Shown: piece by piece, positions 34,841-44,412 of the stretch
Position numbering within the stretch: the first letter of the stretch is position 1
How the letters are laid out: every line of letters begins with the position of its first letter
Assembly: GCA_963691705.1 (NCBI GenBank)
Contig: OY829541.1
Span: 46,393,661-46,457,660, forward strand
Direction of reading: 5' to 3'
From: Viola odorata
Lineage: Eukaryota > Streptophyta > Magnoliopsida > Malpighiales > Violaceae
DNA length: 64,000 bases
Made by a program: the position numbers and the translations under genes
Notes under the pieces: generated by a model
Databases searched by the model: none
Told to the model about the DNA's origin: nothing
Seen by the model: the letters and a program-made list of their open reading frames with translations, nothing else

Positions 34841-36046
34841 CCTGTAAGTACTCTTACTTAATCATTTTGTTTTTGTTATTTGTGTGGTTATGGATCTGCT
34901 GTGATTAATTTGCTATTACATGCTTGCAGGAATACATGAGGATTTCAGCCGTAGTTTGTGGTAGACAGTGGAAAGGGATTTTTGGTTGTGCATTAGAAGT
35001 AATTATATAATTGACCCATATTTTGGGTAATGATGATGATCACATTATCCATCAATCTTAGTGTTTGCATTTGCAGTCAGCAGTAAATAGCAACTTTTTG
35101 TGCAGTATATAGGTTGTACAGGTCGTATACCATGATGCAATGATCAGTATAGATCATTTACTTGGGCAGTAGTTGATGTATAGGTGAACACTGTCATAGT
35201 CTAGACCTGTATCATGGATTTTGTTAACTGGAAATACTACTACGATGTATTTTCTGGGTTTACAATGCATTTTCTGGGCAGTGGTTGAATGTATAATTTA
35301 TGCACTGTATGATGATGATCATGATGATTATATAGACCAAATTCTATAATGATAATGTATGAAATTTTTATTGTTCTATGATGATGTTGATGATGACGAT
35401 GATGATCATGTTGCTCAATTTTCTTGCAGAGTCCACCCCAATGAAACCAGCTGAAAGGCAAGAGGCTTATGATCATCTACTTCATGCCCAGGTTGTGAGT
35501 GAGCACAACCTGTTGCCGACTTTTACCCCATTTCATAGATCTGTCCATGTTGTGGTTGGATATTTATTGGTTTGCCTTGTGTGATGTATTGTTATCTTAA
35601 TGAGGTAGGCCATGAGCTTGGCCTACCTCTGTCGCTTAAACGTTAATTCAGGGCTTGACCCCGAGCTTGGCCTAGGGCTTGGCCAACACTGAAGCTCCCA
35701 ATCGAATAAGTAAACAATCTTTATTTTTATTTAATTAAATAAAATTAAAGATTAACGGATCAATTCTCGGTGGAAACGTCTCACTCTTTCAAATTCAAAT
35801 TGAGGTTTTTCCTTCCCAATACACCACAGAGAATCAAAAGGTCACAATTGCCATAACCGACACCAATTGAACGGCGTCTGACCCGTAACGGTGATTAGGC
35901 AGTTGGGAATTCGTTGTTATTCAAACCGTATACTTTCCCTTGACCGGTGCATCCAGCATATCAACCTTTCCCATTATCCTTCCTCCTTTCTTCTTCATTT
36001 TTCCTTTTGTTTAGCCTGTTACGTTTCTTGTCGCCGCCTATCAACA
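34841..36046 (+). other. Non-coding stretch after the transposase, with splice-like signals
   Basis: A donor-like CTGTAAGT at 34844-34851 is followed by acceptor-like TGCTTGCAG before 34930, and another TTCTTGCAG ends near 35429, so the transposase transcript may have spliced 3' untranslated exons. An ORF at 35378-35584 begins in a GAT/ATG microsatellite and is not convincing. GAGCTTGGCCTA-type words recur at 35610-35690. Confidence 0.45.
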
Positions 36047-36403
36047 ATGAATCGTGAAGACAAAAGAACGATGTTAGAAGTATACGGCGTCACCAGCAGA
36101 ACCCTCCAACGTGACACTGGGTTGTTGGACACCACTATCACCTCTACGGAGACCGAACTTGAGCGGATTGAGGACATGATTGAGGATCTCAAACATCGCA
36201 AGGATCAAATCTTCGCGGATGACTACATGGCGTTCAAGACAGTAAATACAATGTCTGACTGCATTACTCATCTCTCTCTTGCTGCTGCAAAACTGGAGCA
36301 GAAGGTCTCTGCACTGCGGGTGGCCCGAGATGCTGTGAACAAGGGCAGGACTGAGATGAATAGGTTTGCTAATGCCATGCCTGGGATCCCCACTAATGAG
36401 TAG
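36047..36403 (+). CDS. Small coiled-coil protein, cargo gene of the giant mariner element
   Basis: 118 residues starting MNREDKRTMLEVYG and ending FANAMPGIPTNE. Residues about 25-60 and 75-105 are highly charged with leucine and isoleucine at heptad spacing (ERIEDMIEDLKHRKDQIF; LSLAAAKLEQKVSALRVARD), so an elongated helical or dimerising protein is likely. There is no signal peptide or membrane segment. I do not recognise the family. It has a paralogue on the opposite strand of the same element (39936-39553) with the same length, layout and C-terminal FANA(M/I)PGIPT motif. That two copies were kept, and this one is fully open, argues that it is a real gene of the element. Function is unknown; a partner of the element's other proteins is only a guess. 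Confidence 0.7.
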   Translation: MNREDKRTMLEVYGVTSRTLQRDTGLLDTTITSTETELERIEDMIEDLKHRKDQIFADDYMAFKTVNTMSDCITHLSLAAAKLEQKVSALRVARDAVNKGRTEMNRFANAMPGIPTNE

Positions 36404-36787
36404 ATTGTGTTTCTTTAATTTCCCTATATTGTGCCTTTGTTTCTTACTCTTTTATCCAGTGTACTTGAACTTTTTAATGTGCAATTTATTTTCCGCGAAG
36501 TATTGGGTTTTTAGTGAAAATGTTGTATGGTGGCTTCGGTTTATTCCTTGTTTCGGATGTTACTTTTTCAATGTGTTAAAAGATGAAATTGTCTAGGCCT
36601 AGCTAGTGGCCTTGACAGGTGCTTGGCCCCAAACATCCATACTCTAACAAAAATGCGCATAAAATATTTATCAACACAACATGTCGCGAATAATCAGGTC
36701 ATCATTAGCATCAAATAAAAGACAGAAAACAATAGTTTCATCAGACAAAGTCATTCGTAATATTAAAAAAGAGACATCCTTCCCGGT

Positions 36788-39001
36788 TTAGCTTTCCTTA
36801 ACAGGGGGGGGGTGTGTGTGTGGGACTGATGAAGTGAGAGCTGCCTTATCGGGGGGGGGGGGGGGGGGAGGAGGGGTTGGGACTAATGAGGTGGATTTGA
36901 GATCATTCAACAAATGCCTCAGGATTCCTGAGACCACTTTGTCAAGGCTTTTAATACTGTCAGTGATATTCCACAAGCACGCGGCTATTTTTTTATAGCT
37001 TTCGGCTAGATTTACAATGTCACCATTTAGGGTTGAGATAAGTTGATGTTGTTGCGAGAGCTGGTCCTGGTAGCCATTGATGATCTGCTGCATGTTTAGC
37101 TGGCTTTCCATCATGTTGCGTGCCCAGGATGGTGGGGAGCTTGAGGATGAGGGTTGCTCAGTGCTGCCAGCTTGGCCTCTGGAAGCATCTTGGGCTCTCC
37201 TTACGGCTTGGCCGATCCCATCTTCTGGTATTTCATCATTAACAATTGATCGGATGAAGTGTCTTCCATCATACTTCTTCCCCCAAATGTGTTCCTCCAC
37301 ATCTGTGAATCCAACATTGTAATGAACATAACCATCTACCAAATGGAAGTACCCCATTTGGTCAAAGGCTCTCATATCAAGTACTTTAACATCACAGAAT
37401 TTATGGAGATCAGTAGGATGAAGATGTAAGCTTGTAGAAGTCACAACTAGCTTGGTTATCAAGGATCCCAGAATCATCTTACCCCCCTGATGGTATGCAT
37501 GCAGTTGCCTGGCTAGCCAATATGCTAGGTTCACCCTCTTCTTATGCACCATGCACCACAACAAGAACAACTCAAGTCTGGACAAATTCCCAGACACAAT
37601 AGTTTTCCCAGCGAGGTTAAAGGTCAGTGCTCTGTGGATCATCCTAAGGGTTGGGTCTCTAATTTGGTGTGCCTTGGAGTGTTTGTCGAATGAAGCCGTA
37701 GGGTCTCCAGTCAACTCTTGATATGCGGCCGCGAAATCATAATCTTTGGGATAATCAGACACTGCATTCAAATGATTAGGGGATAGCAATTCATCCGCAT
37801 TCACAAATCCAAGCATCAAATTGAACTCATTTATTGACTTATGGTTCCAAACACCACACAATTGGAAGTTAACAACGTTAGGAGCATCAAAATCCAGTCT
37901 ATTTCTTCCCCTAATGGACAGACTCTTATGGTCGAACCAAAATGTGGTATGGAATTCTAAACAAAGCTCAGAATAAGCAGCATCCAACACCAGCAGTAGG
38001 CATTACCAACCAATATTTTGCATATAAGTTTTAATTCTGTCACCAACTCCTAAGGGGTCTAGAGAATCAAAATCAAACGTTGCATACGGAGTGATATCAC
38101 AAGTAAGTTTTTCCACTAGTTTGGCTTTGAGGTCTAAAGTATCAAACCTCAACCAACCTCTCAAATATTCAAGTGGGGGTACCTTGGTGGGCTTGGCCGT
38201 TAGATTGGCCAAGACTTCATCCTCTGCATCCTCAGTCAAATCTTCTATGTCAGCATCGGGGTCTACCTCTTTTTCCTTCAGTGGCCGCTCTCCTTGTGAT
38301 TTGGTGGAGGCTTTAGAGCTTTGCCCTTTCTTCATAGCAATCGGCTTAACCCCAGCGGGTTGCTTATTTGGAGGAGTACCGGTGGCCTCGGCTTGTGATT
38401 TGGTGGAGGCTTTAGAGGTTTGCCCTTTCTTCATATGAACCTGCTTTTTCCCAGAGGGGAGCTTATTTGGAGGACTTCCGGTGGGCACCCCTTGTGATTT
38501 GGTGGAGGTTTTAAAGCTTTGCCGTGTCGTGCGTTTATCGACCGCCCCTGCTGCCTCCTAAATCTCCATCTCCGTCACAAGCTTCCTAGGGTTTGCCCTG
38601 ACGACTTTCTTGATAGCAACCTGCTTCGCCCGGGGGCGCTTGAATGCAGAACGAAAGCTTACATTGCCATCGCAACTTGAGGATATTTTTCTTCTGGTCC
38701 TCCTCTCTATTCTGCCATCAACTTCTGGTACTGGTCTCTTCAGTTTCATTTTGGCCCCCTCACCCGCGTCTGTGTCACTCAACTCAATCGCTCTGTCTTT
38801 CCCCTTCACGCTCTCCTCTGACCTAGAGTTTTCATCTCCTGCACACTCATCCTTATTGAAGATTGCCGCTTGTTCAGCGTCTATTTCTCTGATGACTGCA
38901 TCAATCAGTTGTTTAACCCGTCCTTGTGCTGACGGCCCTGCCGAAACTGGTTCGGTCGCGGACGGCGGGGTGTCATGAGGGTCGCTTGAGTTGCTGGCCA
39001 T
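36788..39001 (-). pseudogene. Large nuclear-type protein resembling plant transposon protein / Athila ORF1 families
   Basis: One minus-strand frame runs from ATG at 39001 to the stop at 36788, 737 codons, interrupted only by TAG at 38558-38560 and TAA at 38003-38005. The N-terminus is acidic, then strongly basic (KLKRPVPEVDGRIERRTRRK; AFKRPRAKQ), probable nuclear-localisation signals. Three tandem linker repeats of about 33 residues follow (STKSQ..TG.PPNK.P.G.K..MKKGQ.S). The C-terminal half carries a folded domain with GKTIVSGNLSRLELFLLWCM and VNLAYWLARQLHAYHQGGKM, which resembles the plant 'putative transposon protein' and Athila ORF1 type. It ends with a Q-rich coiled stretch and PTPPPPPPPPP, encoded by a G homopolymer at 36851-36868. 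Function unknown. No LTR accompanies it, so it appears to belong to the mariner element. Confidence 0.65.
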
Positions 39002-39552
39002 GGGATCAGGGTTTGTTTGAAAAGTGAGAGGTAAAAGTGGAAGTAATGGGAAGTTGATGCGGTTTAGAGTGGGTTTATTTAATGAAGAAGATGAAGTGGG
39101 TTTTGGCCCTTTTGGGAGTAGTATTTGCCAAAACATGAAAAGACTGGGTCGCTTCTGGCTAGGCCTGGCAAATTCCAAAATTTCACACATTGAATAATTC
39201 CACAAAATGATTATTCCATATGGCCATCTTCTTCACTGGCAGTGGATGGTAGGCCTCTTTCCATTGTGATTGATGTTGCATTTCATCCATGCTTTTGGTT
39301 AAATGCTTCTCTAGATAATGATCATCTTAGATGAGCTTTACTCTATTTTAATGATAATTGTTTCAATTCTTTGTACTTATCAGTCGTTGGTGTTTTAGTT
39401 ACACTGAACTTCTATAATGCTTGCCGGATAATGCACTGGAAATTATACACACACAGAAGTGAGGAATTATGTGACATGAAAAAGAGACGGTGCTTTTATT
39501 TATTGATAACAACCCAAGGACATACCACTCGGGTGGATTACAAACACCCTAA
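39002..39552. other. Intergenic between cargo genes
   Basis: The minus-strand frame of the large gene stays open upstream to 39205 but without a better start than 39001. At 39222-39243 the minus strand repeats an 18-base segment also found in the acidic-protein gene (encoding ASEEDGH at 41250), possibly a small duplication. No gene is supported. Confidence 0.4.
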
Positions 39553-39936
39553 CTACTCAGACCCAGATTCATCATCGATTGTTGGGATGCCTGGAATGGC
39601 ATTAGCAAAGAGATTCAATTGAGCAAGAGCAAGCCTTGCACTATTAAGAGCCAGGTTGAGCCCTTCTCTCTTTTGGTTAAGGTGAGCAATGGAGAGGTTA
39701 AGATGGTTGATAGCCTCGTTGTATGACTTGATTGCAGTCAGTGCCAACCCCTCATGCTCAGCATCTTCGTATACCTCATCCTTCCTAGCCTTCATGTCCT
39801 CCAACAACTCATTATACTCTTTCATGTCCTGGTTGGTCTAAAGAATCCTGTTCTCCAGCTGCACGATGTCCATGTCCAGATGACCTGAGTAGCGACCTGT
39901 AGCATTGTGGATCTCTTCCTTCCTCTCACGATCCAT
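39553..39936 (-). pseudogene. Paralogous coiled-coil protein with one in-frame TAG
   Basis: The frame from ATG at 39936 to the stop at 39553 codes for 127 residues starting MDRERKEEIHNATGR and ending FANAIPGIPTIDDESGSE. TAG at 39838-39840 (ENRIL*TNQDMKE) breaks it after residue 32, most simply CAG>TAG. An ATG at 39825 could give a 90-residue N-terminally shortened product. The middle is charged and heptad-like (YNELLEDMKARKDEVYED; LNLSIAHLNQKREGLNLAL). The layout matches the 118-residue protein at 36047-36403, so both derive from one ancestor and now lie in opposite orientation inside the same transposon. Confidence 0.65.
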
Positions 39937-41022
39937 TATTCTCAACCTGCACAGAGAAAGCTTAAAAGAGCAAAGGAGATAAGCAGTAAACAACAGAAGA
40001 GAAGAGACAGTTTAGGGATGAAGCATATTAGGTTAAAGTATGGTGGTATTTATAGGAGCCTCAGTAGGGTTACCTGAGGTTATGTGATAAGGTGCATTAA
40101 AGGAAAAGAGTCTGTCAACCAAACAGTCGATATGGTCAAACTGTCATGCAACACACAAACCAAACCATTGCATCCAAACCAAACCAGTTATGAAAAATAC
40201 ACACAAACTGCATTATACCATTACTCTAACCATTGCATCACTTTGAGAATGTTAAAGGTTGACTCTAGTAGTAATTGGGAATCCAACTACAAGTCTACAA
40301 TGTGCAGAGTTGGGGAACTGTTATCTAGGCCAATCCCCTGCACTAGCTCAGGTATAGATCATTGAATGGTCCAATCGGCAACAGGGTCTTGGGGAACTGT
40401 TATTGAAAATACATCAATTCCCAACAATTATTTCCAAGTTGACCTTGCATCAATAGGCATTCATAATTATCATTCCAGGTGCCTCTACTTGCAACATCCA
40501 AGCAATCAAAGCACAGAAGAAGAAGGTTTCTAAACAAGGAATAACAAGTATCCTAACACAAGTGATGCACCTCAGAGCAAATGAAACAGAGTCCGTACTC
40601 AATGTAGTTGCTTTTGCTCATGCAATTCCATATGCAAACCAAACCAACAATTCAGAACTCATAAAAGTGGAACAGATTAAAAGAACAGGGCAGCAAAGCA
40701 ACTGGATCCAACAGCCTAAAATAGGGACAATTGAAGAAAAACATCAGACAACCTTAATGGGAACACAATGAGATAGCCAATACAAATTCATTAACTAGAG
40801 GAATAATATACATCATCAGTTGGACACCATTCCTAAAATGGATCACAACGGTTGCCCATCCTAAATCCACCATCCTACTACTACCATAAACACCCTACTA
40901 CATTGCAGAAAGTGGCCATCCAAACAGAAAATAACATTCAGTCTACCAGGAACACTAATATAGCAAAAACTGGTCATCCAAAAGTCAACACACTTATGTC
41001 TACAACCAACAACCTAATATAT
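39937..41022. other. Non-coding stretch inside the giant mariner element
   Basis: AC-rich sequence with many CCAAACC-type words and no supported gene on either strand. AGTTGGGGAACTGTTAT-like words occur twice (near 40310 and 40390), suggesting a small local duplication. Confidence 0.45.
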
Positions 41023-41607
41023 TCAGTAGTAATCAGGGAGAAGAATACGCAACATTTTGATGAAGCTCTCTTCGTGGAAAGGGTGCTCATCTTTAGGGCG
41101 AAACATACCTCGGATTGGCAACTTATTGAGATCGAAATCCATATCCACCTTCACTTCAGATGTATGCATTAAATCCTCAGTGGTAGGTAGATTTAAATCG
41201 GGAATTTTATACTTCTTTGGACGCCCATGATTAAAGCCGAGATGCCCATCTTCTTCACTGGCAAGAGAGCATGAAACCTCCTCCGCTTCCAAAACACTCA
41301 CACGGGCGGCCATTTCTTCCTCGGACACAAGCATCATCTCTTCAAACACGACATCGTCTTCACTCTCGTAGGTATCTGGCACAATCACATCCATTTCACA
41401 GATTACATCCGCCGCAACAGCCACCGGCCAGACATCATCTCCAACCGCCGCCTCCGCGACTGCATCACCTTCGACCTCCGCCACCGCGGCGACATCATCC
41501 TCAACCCCAGGGACTCCAATTGAATATGGAACGAACATACCCATAACCGGATCAAATTGCATGCAACTATCATCCTGGGAATCATCCCAGAAATCAACAC
41601 CCTCCAT
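41023..41607 (-). CDS. Acidic protein with DLNLP-type motifs, cargo gene at the right end
   Basis: An uninterrupted 194-residue ORF starting MEGVDFWDDSQDD about 325 bases inside the right end and reading inward, mirroring the transposase at the left end. Residues 1-125 are very acidic and alanine/valine-rich. Residues 128-134 (GRPKKYK) are a basic patch resembling an AT-hook core. Then come IPDLNLP (136-141) and FDLNKLP (158-164), which match the DLNxxP and LxLxL forms of the plant EAR repression motif. Exon 1 of the transposase has a similar IPDLNLEP, so the two may share an ancestral N-terminal exon. I do not recognise a known family. A nuclear, transcription-related or DNA-end-binding role would be inference only. 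Confidence 0.65.
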   Translation of the reverse strand: MEGVDFWDDSQDDSCMQFDPVMGMFVPYSIGVPGVEDDVAAVAEVEGDAVAEAAVGDDVWPVAVAADVICEMDVIVPDTYESEDDVVFEEMMLVSEEEMAARVSVLEAEEVSCSLASEEDGHLGFNHGRPKKYKIPDLNLPTTEDLMHTSEVKVDMDFDLNKLPIRGMFRPKDEHPFHEESFIKMLRILLPDYY

Positions 41608-41901
41608 TTGGAAAATTATAAATTAAAACTACAGATTTGCAAAGAAATAAAAACTGAAATTGAAGATTGAATTTTGGGATTCTGCCCTTCTTCGTGGAGG
41701 ACGGTATAAATAGGGAAAAGTTTCCGTTCCCCCAAAAATTTGAGATTCAAACTCAAAATTGAGGTATAAGGAGTCAGTAGTCGAAGCCGAAGCCGACCTC
41801 CGAGTCGTCGTCGTCGTCACCAGCAGCGGCAAGGGGCACCCTCGTCTTCTCCAGCCTGGGGAGTCGCCCACGACATTTGTTGGGGACATGCTTTTGGGGC
41901 G

Positions 41902-41932
41902 TAGAACGACTTTTGTTCCGCCCCAGAGGGAG
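41902..41932. repeat. Right terminal inverted repeat of the giant mariner element
   Basis: Ends TTCCGCCCCAGAGGGAG followed by the TA duplication. The complement starts CTCCCTCTGGGGCGGAACAA, matching the left end. Confidence 0.85.
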
Positions 41933-42234
41933 TATCTTATTATTTTTTTTTAAATCCAATTATACAAACACACATGTTTTATTTGATACTTTTACGACTT
42001 ATTTGGTTGCCCGTAATGAACCATAAGAAATGTGAATGGATTCAATGGAGGTAGGGAGTGAGAATTATGGAGTATGTCTTAATGTGTTTAGTATCCTACT
42101 ACTAGAAATGAGAATAAAAAAGTTTGAATGACTCATTATTTTGATTTGGTATGAATGACAAAGATTAAGAAAATGAAAGTAAATTTCGTGAAATTAAACT
42201 ATTTACACCTGGAAAATAATTTTGAGGGGAAGGG

Positions 42235-42510
42235 GAAGGGGATTTGAACCCCCCTTCCCTTTAGAGAGGGAACCTAACCTTTTACCACTGAGATAAAGTA
42301 TTAACTTGATATAAATATGCGTATATAAATATTTATATATATAAATATATATAAAAAATTTCGGTTCTCCCGATTCTACGGTTTGGTTTAGGGGTTTTGA
42401 CAGTGGCAGAACCGGACAGAACTGAAATTTTCAGTTCGGTCCGGTTCGGTACAAAATACTCCGATTCCGATTCCGATTCGATTTTCAGTTCAATCCGGTT
42501 TTCTTACACC
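42235..42510. repeat. Dispersed repeat fragment, counterpart of 32085-32350
   Basis: It carries GGGGATTTGAACCCC and ACCTTTTACCACTGAGATAAAG, then an AT microsatellite (42315-42355), then CGGTCCGGTTCGG and TTCCGATTCCGATT words, ending CTTACACCCCTA. The complement of that end (TAGGGGTGTAAG) resembles a hAT terminus. The same word set occurs left of the giant mariner element. Confidence 0.4.
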
Positions 42511-42866
42511 CCTACTAATTGGAGTGATGGATCAGTGGGATTCACTTTCAACCTTAATATTATATTAAAATTAATGAATGAATAGTTTGGAGCTAGCAAT
42601 TAATGATAATATGATTAATTTATTCTTTGGTTACCGTCACAATCTCAGGTCCTAGAACTAGAATTGGAGTTCCCAAGAACATTTTTCAAAATAAAAAAAT
42701 AAATTCAAAACAGAAGCATGTGATGAGATCGTTGTTGTTTCAGTTGTTCTACAGCAAAGTCCAAACCAAATACCACTCGAGGGGAAGGCAAGAGCAGAGA
42801 GATTCCCGGAAGAACCATGCGTGGGCTTAAATTAATCCACCCTATTAATTTAATTAATTAGCCCCT

Positions 42867-42902
42867 TAATCACTAATCACTAATCACTAATCACTAATCA
42901 CC
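42867..42902. repeat. Heptamer microsatellite (TAATCAC)n
   Basis: Five consecutive copies of TAATCAC, followed shortly by CCAGTT repeated three times (42907-42925). It is not the plant telomere repeat. Confidence 0.85.
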
Positions 42903-43758
42903 CATTTCCAGTTCCAGTTCCAGTTCCACCCAATAAACAACGTACATGACAACTCATCACCTCTATATTATTTTATTTTTATCTCACTAAACTCACCTCA
43001 AATAAAGGAAAATAAAGGAAAAAAGACAAAGCCAAAGCTATGCGGACGCTTAATTACAAAAAAGAAGAGAGGTAATCAATGGTCAAGATCTACCCTTCTT
43101 TTGGAAGCTAAGATCTGGTCCATCCAATTCTACACATATATCAGCTTTTCTATAGACGCCTAAAAAATGACGTGTCGATGCATTCTCCAGTCTCCGTGCC
43201 CGGTGCCACAATGAGGTGTGTTCATCTGTTCGGTTATTTCAGAAATATTCCAAAATTTTAAAAATTTGGAAATGAGAAAATACTATTTCAATTTACAATC
43301 TAACCCTGACTTAAAAAGAATTACAATCTAACCCATTATCACCAAAACATTTCATGCATTATCTGTTTATATTTACTGTCAACTCCAGTGGTAGACCAAG
43401 TATTGAAGTAAAAAATTATTTATTTGCAAATTAATGCCTTTGCCATTACATCCGTACACTGTTAAAAAGCTAAGTCTCATCTCATCTGACGGTCTTGATT
43501 AAGATGCAACGTGCAGTTGCTTTTCTATGACTTTGTTAAACATTTTCCTCACTCACTTGTTTGATAGATGAGATCATGGCCGTCGAAACTGAATAATATA
43601 GCTTCTGTTCATGTCAATGATACTATACTACTGCCACTTCCTCTCCCACTGAACTGATAGCGAGTCAAATTATGATTGGACGGCCATGATGTCATCATAA
43701 TAAAAAAAATTCACATCAGATCATTCCATTTCCTCCACTCATTATTTTCATCTCTTAC

Positions 43759-43761
<3 letters not shown>

Positions 43762-43791
<30 letters not shown>
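43762..43791. repeat. CT dinucleotide tract upstream of TIR1
   Basis: About fifteen CT units lie roughly 620 bases upstream of the TIR1 start codon. Long CT/GA tracts are common in promoters and 5' leaders of plant genes. Whether it lies in the transcript is not visible here. Confidence 0.8.
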
Positions 43792-43793
<2 letters not shown>

Positions 43794-44412
43794 GCCCTCG
43801 TTTTCCGATCCCTCAGATCAAGCCGTGCAACGCGAGATCATGAGATTCCCTCCCCCACCTCCCCATCCTACTGCTACACATCACCGCAGTTTATCTCTAC
43901 CCCTCATGAGAAATTGACAATAAATTGTGCCACGTCAACCTCCATTTCCATCTTCTCTCTCCTAAGTTCATACACAGCACCACACCCGATTCCTGCGGCT
44001 CCGGTTCGTCGCAAACGGATAAGATATCAATTTCTTCCCGCACCGCTCATCGAACGGCCACCATTCACTCCTTCACCACGTGTCATAATCACATTCCCAC
44101 GAGCACACTCTCTCTCCTCTTTAACCATGGTTAAAAAACATAATCCACCACTCTCACAAACATAAAACCCCTCCCCTCCTTATGCTCACCTCGATCGTTC
44201 TCTCTCTTTCCAGCTAATAAGCTCATTCTTCTTTTCTTCTTAGATCTAACTATTAATAATTAATAATATTAATAATAATAATAACAGTAACAGCGGCAAT
44301 TAACGAGTGTAACAACTGAAACGACGTTGCTTCCTTATCCCCGCTGAAGATTCTTGTTGCTATTATTGTTAAATCATCATCATCTTCTTCTTCTTACTCA
44401 TAGTAGTAATAA

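Larger units (their letters stand above)
32739..41932 (+). mobile_element. Giant mariner-like transposon (9.2 kb) with extra genes
   Basis: The ends are inverted repeats, CTCCCTCCGGGGCAAAACAA and, complemented from the right end, CTCCCTCTGGGGCGGAACAA, continuing with GTCGTT on both sides. TA flanks both ends (32737-32738 and 41933-41934). The first gene inside the left end is a plant-type mariner transposase. Plant mariner elements I know of are about 3-5 kb and carry only the transposase. This one holds four more genes: a coiled-coil gene (36047), a large minus-strand gene (39001-36788), a paralogue of the coiled-coil gene (39936-39553) and an acidic-protein gene reading inward from the right end (41607-41023). 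No LTR or other transposon end was found separating these genes from the mariner backbone. Confidence 0.85.

Noticed and set aside
42867..42902. Possible interstitial telomere repeat
   Set aside because: The heptamer is TAATCAC, not the plant TTTAGGG or its complement.
43914..44165. ORFs just upstream of TIR1 as possible uORFs
   Set aside because: Two frames overlap here with no conserved peptide that I recognise, and the 5' end of the transcript is not visible. A uORF role cannot be supported.
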